NCBI GenBank assembly: GCA_964532595.1
Contig: CAZHIQ010000010.1
Coordinates: 27,414-91,413 of the forward strand
Reading direction: 5' to 3'
DNA from: Chryseosolibacter sp964532595
GTDB taxonomy: Bacteria > Bacteroidota > Bacteroidia > Cytophagales > Cyclobacteriaceae
DNA length: 64,000 nt
In this document: positions 50,211-60,082 of the stretch, piece after piece
Numbering within the stretch: the stretch's first letter is position 1
Layout: every line of letters begins with the position of its first letter
Made by a program: the position numbers and the translations under genes
Notes under the pieces: model-generated
The model's input: only the letters and a program-made list of their open reading frames with translations
Told to the model about the DNA's origin: nothing
Database searches by the model: none

Positions 50211-52925
50211 TCAGCCCTTTGAAACAAAGTCGTGCCGCGCGGTAAGTAGCGCTACCGGGAAGTTTTGAAACAACAAACGCAGGGGTATTTGATGGGTTTG
50301 TTCGTATTCCTCTCCAGTGAATCGATTGACCCATGTGTCCGGAGCTTCGTCGGGAAAGATCAGCAATGGGTCTGGACCGGCATCCTCGAAGAGGTTTTGG
50401 TGCGTGATACTCCCCAGGGGAAAGACAACGGCAATCCATTGACCGTCATAGTGACGGGCATAACCGGCTGCAATCCCCTTGTCGCCCGTTACTGCCAGGG
50501 GGACGTATTGGCCTTCGACAAACAGCTGAGGATTCGCTCGTCTAAAAGTCAGTGTCTTCCACGTCACGAACAATTTCTCCACACCTACCTGTCTGTGTTC
50601 CCTTAGAAACGCCGCGACACCGTTCCATCCGCCTTCCTCTTTGACAACGAGTTGAAAGAGGAGCCCCATCCTTTTCTCATAGTCGACAGGGCGTCGATTA
50701 TCAGGATCTACAAAACTCAGATCCCAGAGTTCACAGCCCTGATATACATCCGGAATGCCCGGCGCGGTAAGCTTAACCAGCGTCTGAACAAGCGCGTAGA
50801 CCGTGGCCTGTTCAACAACCATTTTCACAAAGGGAACAAACGAATTCAGGAAAGTGTGTTCGGGGCGGAGAATATTGCTGACGAACTGAGCACATGCTTC
50901 TTCGTAGGCCTCGTCCGGTTCCGACCAATTCGTGTGAACTTTTGCCTCCCTTGACGCCTTCACCAGGTAGGCCAGGAACCGCCCGATCCACTCTTCATCC
51001 ACGGAAAAGTTTTCAGGGAAGCCACCTATCATTGCCTGATAGATCAGATACTCATCATTGGTTGAAGGTACCTCTTTTCCATTGATGTTTTTTCTAAACT
51101 CCGCATTGACCTCACGCCATTCCCGGACACGTGATTGCCATTCATCCGGCATCCGGCTGAGTACATTGATTCGGATACGCGCGTCTTCACCGCGCTTTGT
51201 ATCATGAGTAGCGGTTGTGTTGAGCGAGTAGGGGGTGTGTTCCTGGCGATGCTTCATCCGCGCATGAAAAGTCTCTACGCTCATGCCCAACGATTCGGGA
51301 GAGTCACCCACTTCATCGTGTGAGATGAGGGGGTTGTACACATAAAACGTTGTGTCTTCCACTCCTTTCGCCGTAAGGGGCCCGGTGAATTGCATCATCC
51401 GCTTCAAAAATCGAAGGATGCGGGCTGCCTGTACCGCATCGCGTGGGGTATCGGTGAAGAGTCCACGCAAATACAATAGCTCATCTCGATGGGAGTGGTC
51501 TATCGTCAGCGCGCGGTCAAAAGCTTCATGAAAGGTCACAAGATTCTCCCCTCGTAAGGGCAACTGGTCGGGATAAATCCGGTATACGGGCAGCGACGCC
51601 ATGAGGTAGCCGAGCGCTGTTCGCATCCGCTTTGACGGTTGTCCTTCATCAAGCCCTAGATTGTAAAATAACCGAAGGAGATTATCCCACTCGCCACGCA
51701 GGTGGTGGGAAAGAATGTTGCGCTTGTTTTGCAAAATCAGATCGGAATACGCCGGCAACTCAGGAACAAGCTCGCGATAAAACGCAAGGAGCTGACGTGC
51801 TCCTTTCCGATGGGTAAGTAACTGACTCAGGTGGGAGAGAAACTCATATCCACTCGTTCCCTGGACAGGCCATTGATGGGGAAAGTCTTCTGTTCCCTCC
51901 AGAATCTTTTCAGCGATGATATAGCACGCGTCGCCAACTTCTTCGCGAAGTTGCTGCGTATAGCGGGCAGGGTCGTTGAGGCCGTCAATGTGGTCTATTC
52001 GAAACCCGCTGATGACCTTTTCGCGATAAAGGCGAAGTAGTACCTGATGGTAGTCCTCGAAAACGGGGTCGTCTTCCATACGGAGGCAGATCAACTCATT
52101 GACCGTGAAGAAACGCCTGTAATTGATAAACTGATCTGCATCTTTCCAAAAGAACGGACGGTAATACATTGCGTCAAGCAGTTCCCTGAAGCGCGTTGTG
52201 TCACGGTTGATGGCCGAGGCAAGATCCCGCAGCAAAACCTCCTGTTCGGGCAGCTGTCTGATCGCATGCAGAAATCCGGCTTTACTCTCCCGCCATGTTT
52301 CGTATCCGGCTCCCTCAGCGGCGCTTACCATACGGGAAATAACTGCGGCAACGGGATTATCCGCTTCGTGACGACGTATCCACGTTTCGATCAGCCGATA
52401 CCCTGGTAATGACAGGGGCCAGGCCGTTTCAAAATATCGCACTTCAAAGGCACCATCGGTGTAGGCAAGCTTGAGCTCGTCGCCCTCAATGCATTCTTCG
52501 AGTGTTTTACCCAGCACCGGCACCATAACGCGACCTTTCAGCGCCGGGTGAGGGTGGTCCCAGTCGATGTCAAAGTAGTGATAGTAGGGCGACAACGGTC
52601 CTCGCTCGAACACGTCCATCAGACGCCAGTTATCAGTATGGAACGCCATGTGGTTGGGTACGATATCCTGCAACCAGAACATATCTCGCTTGTGAAGTTC
52701 GCGTACCACATTACAGAGATCATCCAATTGCCCAAGTTCAGGATTGATTTGATGCGGGTCGGTTACATCGTATCCGTGTGCACTACCGGGCACAGCCCGC
52801 ATCACGGGTGAAGCATATACCGTACTGATACCCAGTGTATGGAGGTAATCGACGATACGCTGAAGGGAGCGGAGCGTAAAGTCCTTGTGGAGCTGCAATC
52901 GGTAAGTAGAAGAAGGAAGATGCAT
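50211..52925 (-). CDS. treY: Malto-oligosyltrehalose synthase (TreY)
   Basis: A 904-residue GH13 enzyme that turns the terminal reducing glucose of maltodextrins into a trehalosyl unit. The N-terminus PSSTYRLQLHKDFTL, GSAHGYDVTDPHQINPE and DIVPNHMAFH are TreY hallmarks. Catalytic residues are D311 (SGFRIDHIDGL) and E339 (IIAEKILE); a third aspartate is in TATHDTKRGEDAR. C-terminal motif PGIPDVYQGCELWDLSFVDP. The ATG chosen lies one base from the treZ stop; a TTG six codons upstream would overlap it. It works in sequence with TreZ. Confidence 0.97.
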   Translation of the reverse strand: MHLPSSTYRLQLHKDFTLRSLQRIVDYLHTLGISTVYASPVMRAVPGSAHGYDVTDPHQINPELGQLDDLCNVVRELHKRDMFWLQDIVPNHMAFHTDNWRLMDVFERGPLSPYYHYFDIDWDHPHPALKGRVMVPVLGKTLEECIEGDELKLAYTDGAFEVRYFETAWPLSLPGYRLIETWIRRHEADNPVAAVISRMVSAAEGAGYETWRESKAGFLHAIRQLPEQEVLLRDLASAINRDTTRFRELLDAMYYRPFFWKDADQFINYRRFFTVNELICLRMEDDPVFEDYHQVLLRLYREKVISGFRIDHIDGLNDPARYTQQLREEVGDACYIIAEKILEGTEDFPHQWPVQGTSGYEFLSHLSQLLTHRKGARQLLAFYRELVPELPAYSDLILQNKRNILSHHLRGEWDNLLRLFYNLGLDEGQPSKRMRTALGYLMASLPVYRIYPDQLPLRGENLVTFHEAFDRALTIDHSHRDELLYLRGLFTDTPRDAVQAARILRFLKRMMQFTGPLTAKGVEDTTFYVYNPLISHDEVGDSPESLGMSVETFHARMKHRQEHTPYSLNTTATHDTKRGEDARIRINVLSRMPDEWQSRVREWREVNAEFRKNINGKEVPSTNDEYLIYQAMIGGFPENFSVDEEWIGRFLAYLVKASREAKVHTNWSEPDEAYEEACAQFVSNILRPEHTFLNSFVPFVKMVVEQATVYALVQTLVKLTAPGIPDVYQGCELWDLSFVDPDNRRPVDYEKRMGLLFQLVVKEEGGWNGVAAFLREHRQVGVEKLFVTWKTLTFRRANPQLFVEGQYVPLAVTGDKGIAAGYARHYDGQWIAVVFPLGSITHQNLFEDAGPDPLLIFPDEAPDTWVNRFTGEEYEQTHQIPLRLLFQNFPVALLTARHDFVSKG

Positions 52926-52926
52926 A

Positions 52927-54720
52927 CTAGTCAACAATTTCAAATACGGATACAGATTCTGCGTTGAGACGCCAGCCGCTTCCCGTTGCGTCCGAACCTC
53001 GCCAGTCAGCGGTGCTGCTATCGAGTATTTTTTTCAAAGGCTTATCACCCGGCCATTGAAAGGTGGCTTCGGCTGGGTTGAAGTTGAGCGCTACAACAAC
53101 CTGATCTCCCCCGGCTATTCGAGCGAATGCCACAACCTTTTCCGGCGTGTCCAGCATGCGAATAGTATCACGTGTATTGCCGCGAAAGGCCGGACGCTCT
53201 TTTCTGAGACGAATCAGTGCCCGGTAAAAGGAAAGCAACTGTCCCGACTGTCCCTCGTCGTCAATCTGCCAGGAGAGAAGACAACGGTTGAACGTAGCAA
53301 CATCCTGAGGGTCGGGAACATCACCTTGCCAGTCGAAATAGGAGAACTCTTTCCGGCGGCCTTCCTGCACCGCTTTGACAAGTGTCTCATCCGTATGGCT
53401 GATGAAGTACTGAAACGGATTTTTCTCCCCGTATTCTTCGCCCATAAAAAGCATCGGCACGTACGGGGAAAGGAGATAGGCGGCAGCGGCAACTTTCAGT
53501 GCTTCGGAAGAAACGAGCGCGCTTAATCGTTCGCCGAGCATGCGATTGCCCACCTGATCATGATTCTGTGCAAAGACGACGAATTGATCAAGGTTCACTC
53601 CATCCGGGTATCGTCCGAAGTGTTTCTTGCGATGTTGGGAATACTGTCCTGTGTAAACATAACCGTCCTTAATCGCCCGCCTCAGGTGATCTGTACTGCC
53701 AAAATCTTCATAGTATCCGTCGTGCTCATCGGTAATCAGCGCATGCAAGGCGTGGTGAAACTCGTCAACCCATTGCCCATCAAGGCCGTACCCGCCTCGA
53801 CCGACAGGAAGCACGTAGCGGGGGTTGTTAAGATCAAACTCGGCGATCAGGACTTTCTTTCTTCCTGTTTGGTCCTGCAGACGCCGGACAACACTGTTCA
53901 ATTCTTCCATCAAGGGGAGCGCACTGTAGTCCCATATGGCATGGACGGCATCAAGACGAAGACCGTCGATCCGGTATTCGTCCAGCCACATCAAAGCGTT
54001 CTGCAAGTAAAATCCGCGCACACCATCGCACCAGGCATCGTCAAAGTTGATGGCCTGCCCCCATCCGGTTTTATATTTGTCCGTAAAGTAGGGCCCGTAT
54101 TCCTCGAGGTAGTTCCCTTCGGGTCCCTGGTGATTATAGACGACGTCGAGCACCACGGCAATTCCCTGACGATGGGCAGCATCAACGAGGCGCTTTAGTC
54201 CATCAGGCCCTCCGTACGATTGCTGGACAGCAAAAGGAAAAACGCCGTCGTAACCCCAGTTCCGCGACCCCGGGAAAGAAGCGAGAGGCATCAGTTCAAT
54301 GGCGTTCACACCAAGCTCGCGCAGATAAGGGAGCTTGGCGATTACACCTTCGAAGTCATTACCCGGCGTAAAAGTCCCCACGTGGAGTTCGTACAGAATC
54401 ATCTCCCCGAGCGGAATTCCTTTCCATTCACCGTCGGTCCAGTTGAAGGAAGTCTCAACCACCGCAGACGGGCCGTGCACACCCTGGGGTTGCGACCGGG
54501 AAGCCGGATCGGGAAGATCTTTCTTACCGTCGAGACGATAGTGATACAACGCTCCCGCGTGAACCGGACTCACTTTTGCGCTCCAATACCCGTGGTCGTC
54601 ACGCTCCAATGGGGTGGAGATTCCATCAATAACAACTTCAACAGACGACAAGGAGGGAGCCCAGACGGAAAAAGTACAGGTCGTTCCCGTCAGACGAGCG
54701 CCAATGGCTGGATACTTCAT
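52927..54720 (-). CDS. treZ: Malto-oligosyltrehalose trehalohydrolase (TreZ)
   Basis: A 597-residue enzyme that releases trehalose from maltooligosyl trehalose made by TreY. An N-terminal CBM48/E-set domain (FSVWAPSLSSVEVV) precedes the GH13 barrel: D257 (DGLRLDAVHAI), E294 (LIAEFDLNNP) and the transition-state aspartate in FAQNHDQVGNR. GEEYGEKNPFQYF is typical of TreZ. A C-terminal beta domain closes the protein. It is first of the minus-strand run treZ-treY-yihY; a 126-base divergent region separates it from glgX. Confidence 0.97.
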   Translation of the reverse strand: MKYPAIGARLTGTTCTFSVWAPSLSSVEVVIDGISTPLERDDHGYWSAKVSPVHAGALYHYRLDGKKDLPDPASRSQPQGVHGPSAVVETSFNWTDGEWKGIPLGEMILYELHVGTFTPGNDFEGVIAKLPYLRELGVNAIELMPLASFPGSRNWGYDGVFPFAVQQSYGGPDGLKRLVDAAHRQGIAVVLDVVYNHQGPEGNYLEEYGPYFTDKYKTGWGQAINFDDAWCDGVRGFYLQNALMWLDEYRIDGLRLDAVHAIWDYSALPLMEELNSVVRRLQDQTGRKKVLIAEFDLNNPRYVLPVGRGGYGLDGQWVDEFHHALHALITDEHDGYYEDFGSTDHLRRAIKDGYVYTGQYSQHRKKHFGRYPDGVNLDQFVVFAQNHDQVGNRMLGERLSALVSSEALKVAAAAYLLSPYVPMLFMGEEYGEKNPFQYFISHTDETLVKAVQEGRRKEFSYFDWQGDVPDPQDVATFNRCLLSWQIDDEGQSGQLLSFYRALIRLRKERPAFRGNTRDTIRMLDTPEKVVAFARIAGGDQVVVALNFNPAEATFQWPGDKPLKKILDSSTADWRGSDATGSGWRLNAESVSVFEIVD

Positions 54721-54846
54721 GATCAACGTTATCGCCCGGAACGGATTATTTTCATGCCATACCGGTGAGGTGCGGCATCAAGGAACAGTCAGTCAGTCGT
54801 TAAGCGGGTACATTTTTTTCCACACGCCCGTATAAACCAAACGCAC

Positions 54847-56973
54847 TTGAATACAAAAGCTTATCCGGGCTCCCCTTATCCGCTCGGAGCCACATGGGAT
54901 GGGGAAGGCGTCAATTTCGCCTTGTTCGCGGAGAACGCTGCCGCGGTAGAAGTCTGTCTGTTCGATGAACCGTTAGGAAAGAAGGAAACGGCTATTATTA
55001 AAATGCCGGAGCGGACTCATCATCTGCATCATGTTTACGTGCCTGGCCTCAAACCGGGTCAACTTTACGGCTACCGTGTCCACGGTCCCTACGATCCTGA
55101 AAACGGTTATCGCTTCAACCCGGCGAAACTATTAATTGATCCGTACGCCCGCGCTATCGCGGGAACGGTTAAGTGGGACGACTCCCTTTTCGGCTATGCC
55201 GTTGGAACTGAGACCGAAGATCTGGAGCCTTCCGACACAGATAGCGGTCCTTTTCTCCCCAAAAGCGTCGTCGTCGACCCCGCTTTCGATTGGGAAAGGG
55301 ATCGGGCCCCCAAGGTACCCTATCACGACTCCATCATCTATGAGGTGCACGTAAAAGGCTTTACGCAACGCCATCCCGATATACCCGAAGAAATCCGGGG
55401 AACGTACGCCGCGCTGGGTCACCCGGCCGCCATTGAGTACCTCAGGAAACTTGGAGTAACTGCAGTTGAGTTGCTGCCCATCCATCACTTCGTCGCTGAT
55501 CGTCATCTGGTTGAAAAAGGGCTCACCAACTATTGGGGCTATAACAGTATCGGCTTCTTTTCGCCCGATGCCCAATATTCAAGCAGCGGTGTTCAGGGTC
55601 AACAGGTAGTCGAGTTCAAGAATATGGTAAAAGCCCTTCACAAAGCAGGCATCGAAGTAATTCTCGATGTAGTGTACAATCATACCGCCGAAGGGAATCA
55701 TATGGGTCCGACACTGTCGTTTAAAGGGATAGACAACGCTTCCTACTATCGGCTCGTCGAAGACAACAAACGGTTCTACATGGATTACACAGGCACCGGT
55801 AACACACTGAAAGCCAATGAGCCAATCGTACTCCGGCTGATGATGGACAGTCTTCGCTACTGGATACAGGAGATGCATGTCGATGGATTCCGGTTCGACC
55901 TGGCCTCCGCGCTGGCGCGTGAACTCCACAGCGTCCAAAAATTGAGTTCGTTTTTCGATGTCATCCATCAGGATCCTATAATCTCCCAGGTAAAACTCAT
56001 GGCTGAACCTTGGGACGTCGGCGAAGGGGGGTATCAGGTAGGAAACTTTCCGCCGGGCTGGACTGAGTGGAACGGTAAGTATCGGGATTGTGTCCGGGAC
56101 TATTGGAGAGGTGCCGATAGTATGCTCGGAGAATTTGCTGCCCGATTCACCGGAAGTCCCGACCTCTATCAGGACGACAACCGCCGCCCTACAGCCAGCA
56201 TCAACTTCATTACCGCTCATGACGGGTTCACCCTCCACGATCTCGTCTCCTACAACGAGAAGCACAACCTCGCGAACGGTGAAGACAACAACGACGGGGA
56301 AAGCCACAACCGCTCCTGGAACTGTGGCGTGGAAGGGCCGACCGACGACGTCGAGGTGATTAACCTTCGGCAGAAGCAAAAGCGAAACTTCATGACTACG
56401 CTGTTCCTCTCACAGGGAGTTCCGATGCTTGTCGCCGGCGACGAAATCAGCCGTACGCAACAAGGAAATAACAATGCTTATTGCCAGGACAACGAAATAT
56501 CGTGGCTCGATTGGGCAGCTGCCGATCAAGATCTTCTCGGGTTTACGCAAAAAGTCATCGCCTTTCGCAAAGCACATCCACTGTTCGGACAAAGAAAGTG
56601 GTTTCATGGAGCCCCGATCAAAGGTCTTGGTGTCGAAGACATCGCATGGTTTCTACCGGATGGATCGGAAATGACGGAAGAACACTGGAACACGTCTTTC
56701 GCCAAGTCGCTCGGCGTTTATCTTAACGGCAAGGGCGTCCATATGCGGGGTCCGCGAGGGGAGGAGATTGTCGATGATTCGTTCTACATCATCTTCAACG
56801 CACACCACGAAACTCTTTCATATACCCTACCCCAGGCAAAGTACGGCCGTGAATGGACAAAGGTGATCGACACTCATTCGGGAAAGGTGGGAAACCAGGA
56901 TCACTACCGCGCGGGAACGGTCATCGAGGTAGAGGCGCGTTCGGTCATTGTATTACTTAGCCCCAAAGCATGA
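54847..56973 (+). CDS. glgX: Glycogen debranching enzyme (GlgX)
   Basis: A 708-residue isoamylase-type GH13 enzyme with an N-terminal CBM48 domain (YPLGATWDGEGVNFALFAEN). Catalytic residues are D351 (DGFRFDLASAL), E387 (LMAEPWDVG) and the aspartate in FITAHDGFTLHD. It removes alpha-1,6 branches from glycogen or limit dextrin, giving linear chains for TreY and MalQ. Translation must start at TTG: no in-frame ATG precedes the conserved N-terminus, and the next Met is residue 53. A weak -7 box (TACATTTT) lies 31 bases upstream. Its stop overlaps the malQ start by four bases. Confidence 0.96.
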   Translation: MNTKAYPGSPYPLGATWDGEGVNFALFAENAAAVEVCLFDEPLGKKETAIIKMPERTHHLHHVYVPGLKPGQLYGYRVHGPYDPENGYRFNPAKLLIDPYARAIAGTVKWDDSLFGYAVGTETEDLEPSDTDSGPFLPKSVVVDPAFDWERDRAPKVPYHDSIIYEVHVKGFTQRHPDIPEEIRGTYAALGHPAAIEYLRKLGVTAVELLPIHHFVADRHLVEKGLTNYWGYNSIGFFSPDAQYSSSGVQGQQVVEFKNMVKALHKAGIEVILDVVYNHTAEGNHMGPTLSFKGIDNASYYRLVEDNKRFYMDYTGTGNTLKANEPIVLRLMMDSLRYWIQEMHVDGFRFDLASALARELHSVQKLSSFFDVIHQDPIISQVKLMAEPWDVGEGGYQVGNFPPGWTEWNGKYRDCVRDYWRGADSMLGEFAARFTGSPDLYQDDNRRPTASINFITAHDGFTLHDLVSYNEKHNLANGEDNNDGESHNRSWNCGVEGPTDDVEVINLRQKQKRNFMTTLFLSQGVPMLVAGDEISRTQQGNNNAYCQDNEISWLDWAAADQDLLGFTQKVIAFRKAHPLFGQRKWFHGAPIKGLGVEDIAWFLPDGSEMTEEHWNTSFAKSLGVYLNGKGVHMRGPRGEEIVDDSFYIIFNAHHETLSYTLPQAKYGREWTKVIDTHSGKVGNQDHYRAGTVIEVEARSVIVLLSPKA

Positions 56974-58535
56974 GTAAATCCGCCGCGAAGAAGACAGCCA
57001 GGAAAACGACAGCCGCAACTTCAGCCCTTCCGGCGGGAAGAAACGCCGGCGTTTTGCTGCACATTACCTCGCTACCCTCAGCCTTCGGCATCGGTGACCT
57101 GGGACGCGAAGCCTTCAAGTTTGTCGACTTCCTCGCTTCCGCCGGTCAGCATTACTGGCAGGTGCTTCCTGTTAGCCCGTCCGGAGAAGAGCAGGCGTGG
57201 TCGCCGTACAGCGCAGTTTCGGCCATGGCTGGAAATCCCCTGCTGCTCAGTCCCGAAGGCCTGGCCGATCAGGGATGGCTCTCCCATCAGGAAATACGCC
57301 GTTACTGGGTCCCCAACACCGGCAAGGTGAATTACAAGGCTGCACTGAACCTGCGCGAGACACTTTTTGAGAAAGCGTTCCACACATTTCTGTCGCAACC
57401 CAAAGATCAGTCTGTCTTCCTCGATTTCTGTGAACAACAGGCATGGTGGCTCGATGACTTCGCTACCTATATGGTCCTGCGCGAAGTGAATGACAACAAG
57501 CCATGGTACTCCTGGCCCGCGCAATACAAAAACCGCAACCCAAAAGCCCTTGGCGATATCAATCGGTTTCACGGGGAGAAAATCAGTAAAGTCAAATGGT
57601 TACAGTACGCCTTTCACCTCCAATGGAAAGCTCTTCGCAACTACGCGCGCGACAACCAGGTCCTGCTCTTCGGCGATCTCCCGTTCTATGTGGGTTACGA
57701 TTCGGCGGATGTATGGTCCCATCCGGAGATTTTCAAGCTCGATGCGCAGCGGAACATCAAAGGTGTGGCCGGAGTACCGCCCGACTATTTCAATGAAAAC
57801 GGACAACTTTGGGGAATGCCGGTGTTTCGCTGGGATGTGCTCAAGAGGCGAAAGTACAATTGGTGGATTGACCGCATCAGACGAAACTTCGAACTTTTTG
57901 ACCTCGTCAGGCTCGATCATTTCCGCGCCTTTGCGGCCTATTGGGAGGTGCCTGCTGATGAAACCACGGCCAGAAACGGAAAATGGCGCAAAGGGCCAGG
58001 CGCTGATCTATTCCATGCCATTGCTGATAACCTCGGGCCGCTGGCGTTTGTAGCGGAAGACCTCGGTGATATTGACGATGCCGTATTTGCTTTGCGCGAT
58101 CAATTCGCCTTTCCGGGCATGAAAGTTCTCCAATTTGCCTTCGGTGACAACATGCCGTCGTCCGAATACATTCCGCACAATTACTCAGACAACTTCTTCG
58201 TCTATACCGGTACGCATGACAACAACACCACAGTTGGGTGGTGGCTCAAGGATTCGGACCAGAAGACCCGTGCGAACGTCAAACTATATGTTGACCAGCC
58301 GGGGGTTAACCAAAACAATATACACCTCTTCCTTGGTCGACTGGCTTATGCATCGGTGGCCCGAACGGTTATACTTCCCTTGCAAGATGTATTGGGCCTG
58401 GATCACACCGCACGCATGAACCTGCCCGCTTCGACGAAAATGAACTGGCAGTGGCGCCTTAAACCCAGTCAGTTAACACTGAGTGCTAGAAATCTGCTGC
58501 TGAAATGGGTGCGCGTCTACAGGCGGGGAGGGTAG
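56970..58535 (+). CDS. malQ: 4-alpha-glucanotransferase (MalQ, amylomaltase)
   Basis: A 521-residue GH77 enzyme that transfers glucan segments between maltodextrins. A lysine/alanine-rich extension of about 22 residues precedes GVLLHITSLPSAFGIGDLG. Catalytic residues are D316 (DLVRLDHFRAF), E363 (FVAEDLGDI) and D417 (TGTHDNNTT). Usual family length without the extra N-terminal domains of the E. coli enzyme. It overlaps glgX by four bases (ATGA), so the two are coupled. Together they shorten and remodel branched glucans for the trehalose enzymes encoded on the other strand. It ends five bases from the convergent thiolase gene. Confidence 0.97.
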   Translation: MSKSAAKKTARKTTAATSALPAGRNAGVLLHITSLPSAFGIGDLGREAFKFVDFLASAGQHYWQVLPVSPSGEEQAWSPYSAVSAMAGNPLLLSPEGLADQGWLSHQEIRRYWVPNTGKVNYKAALNLRETLFEKAFHTFLSQPKDQSVFLDFCEQQAWWLDDFATYMVLREVNDNKPWYSWPAQYKNRNPKALGDINRFHGEKISKVKWLQYAFHLQWKALRNYARDNQVLLFGDLPFYVGYDSADVWSHPEIFKLDAQRNIKGVAGVPPDYFNENGQLWGMPVFRWDVLKRRKYNWWIDRIRRNFELFDLVRLDHFRAFAAYWEVPADETTARNGKWRKGPGADLFHAIADNLGPLAFVAEDLGDIDDAVFALRDQFAFPGMKVLQFAFGDNMPSSEYIPHNYSDNFFVYTGTHDNNTTVGWWLKDSDQKTRANVKLYVDQPGVNQNNIHLFLGRLAYASVARTVILPLQDVLGLDHTARMNLPASTKMNWQWRLKPSQLTLSARNLLLKWVRVYRRGG

Positions 58536-58540
58536 TCCTG

Positions 58541-59818
58541 TCATCGTTCAAGGATGGCAGCTACACCCATTCCACCTCCCGTACAGACCGAAATGAGTCC
58601 ACGGCCTTTTCCTTTCTGATGAAGGAGTTTTGCGAGCGTCCCCACAATCCGCGCCCCCGTAGCTGCGAAAGGATGGCCAATGGCAACGCTACCGCCCTTC
58701 ACATTCATCCGTTCACGATCAATGCTTCCGAGTGCCTTATCAAGGCCCAACACTTCGCGGCAATAGCGGTCGTCCTCCCAGGCACGCAACGTGCAGAGTA
58801 CCTGTCCTGCAAACGCCTCATGGATTTCATAGAAGTCGAAATCCTGGAGGGAGAGGCCGTTCCGCTGCAGCAAGCGCGCCACCGCAATGGTTGGCGCCAT
58901 CAGCAACCCGGCCCCGCCTACGAAGTCGACCCCAGCTACTTCCGCATCGACAAACCAGGCCTGAATCTCCAGCCCTTTCGTCAGTGCATAGTCTTCTGAA
59001 GCCAGCAACACCGCCGCCGCTCCGTCGGTAAGCGTCGAACTATTCCCCGCTGTGAGAGTGCCCTTGTCGCTCTTGTCAAACGCAGGACGAAGACGAGCCA
59101 GTTTTTCAAGACTGGTGTCATTTCGGACGATAGTGTCGCGGTTGTTTCCCTTATAAGCGATCACGAGATCCTGGTAAAAACCCTCATCATAGGCAGCAGC
59201 AGCCTTGCGGTGACTCTCGAGGGCGAGTTGATCCTGCTCCTGACGGGTAACGCCCCATTCCTTAACCATTTTCTCCGTGTGTTGCCCCATCGAAAGACTC
59301 GTTCGTGGTTCCGTAATGCCGGGATACGCGGGCTTCAGATCGGAAGGACGCAGACGGAGCATTCGACCAAGACGCTGCCCAAGAGTTCGCGCCTGGCTGA
59401 TGTCGATCAGCTTCCAGGCAGTTGGGCGACGTACCATTATGGGGAGGTCGCTGTTCGTATCCGCCCCCCCGGCAATGCCTGTTTCAATTTGTCCACAGGC
59501 AATCTTCATCGCAATCAGGTTCGCAGCCTCCAGACTGGTGCCGCACGCTCGCTGAACGTTGAAGGCAGGCGTGTGGGGGTCCAGGACGGAGCCAAGTACC
59601 ACTTCACGGGCCAGATTCCATTCGATAGAGCTGGTCATGACAGCTCCCAGACTCACATCGCCGATTTTCTCTCCGGCGAGACTATGTCGGCTTGCCAATG
59701 CGTCGACGGTGGCCGTGAGCATCTCCTGATTTGTAGTGCGGGAATACTCTCTGAAGGAACGCACAAATGGAATTCGCTGGCTGCCTATTACAGCCACGCG
59801 TCGCTTGGTGTTGTACAT
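58541..59818 (-). CDS. Acetyl-CoA acyltransferase (thiolase, FadI-like)
   Basis: A 425-residue thiolase. The nucleophile is C92 (NVQRACGTSLEAAN), the general base histidine is in AIGHPFAATGAR and the second cysteine in SVCTGGGMGVA; EIHEAFAGQVL completes the site. Length and the NLIAMKIACG segment resemble the FadI branch, which works with a trifunctional FadJ partner in beta-oxidation; no fadJ lies in this window. It could act in degradation or in acetoacetyl-CoA formation. The gene is single. Confidence 0.94.
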   Translation of the reverse strand: MYNTKRRVAVIGSQRIPFVRSFREYSRTTNQEMLTATVDALASRHSLAGEKIGDVSLGAVMTSSIEWNLAREVVLGSVLDPHTPAFNVQRACGTSLEAANLIAMKIACGQIETGIAGGADTNSDLPIMVRRPTAWKLIDISQARTLGQRLGRMLRLRPSDLKPAYPGITEPRTSLSMGQHTEKMVKEWGVTRQEQDQLALESHRKAAAAYDEGFYQDLVIAYKGNNRDTIVRNDTSLEKLARLRPAFDKSDKGTLTAGNSSTLTDGAAAVLLASEDYALTKGLEIQAWFVDAEVAGVDFVGGAGLLMAPTIAVARLLQRNGLSLQDFDFYEIHEAFAGQVLCTLRAWEDDRYCREVLGLDKALGSIDRERMNVKGGSVAIGHPFAATGARIVGTLAKLLHQKGKGRGLISVCTGGGMGVAAILER

Positions 59819-60082
59819 AAACAGGGGTGTTACCCTATAATGGTAGTTGAATTTCCGGGAATAATCAAGGTCGCGATCGTGCCAGAAAGCGACGAATCAC
59901 ATCGCAGACGTCGAAAAATGGAAGTTCCGCTGAATTGCCTATATTGTGGTAAATCTTCAGCGCCGCTTTTGGCGCCGGAATCAATTTGCAGTCTGATATT
60001 TTCAAAAGCACCAGCGGCACCTCATCAAGCCCTGCTTCAGGGAATACTTTTTTTTCAACTATTGACAACCTAACTAAGAAGA

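Noticed and set aside
55579..56379. Minus-strand frame of 266 codons opposite glgX
   Set aside because: GlgX is complete with all catalytic residues on the plus strand.
60030..60057. CCCTG-CTT-CAGGG hairpin followed by eight T upstream of the sterol-desaturase-like gene
   Set aside because: The short stem, five-base gap before the T-run and absence of an upstream plus-strand gene make a terminator unlikely.
59210..60073. Plus-strand frame of 287 codons opposite the thiolase and in the following spacer
   Set aside because: The thiolase frame is certain and the extension beyond it has no recognisable sequence.
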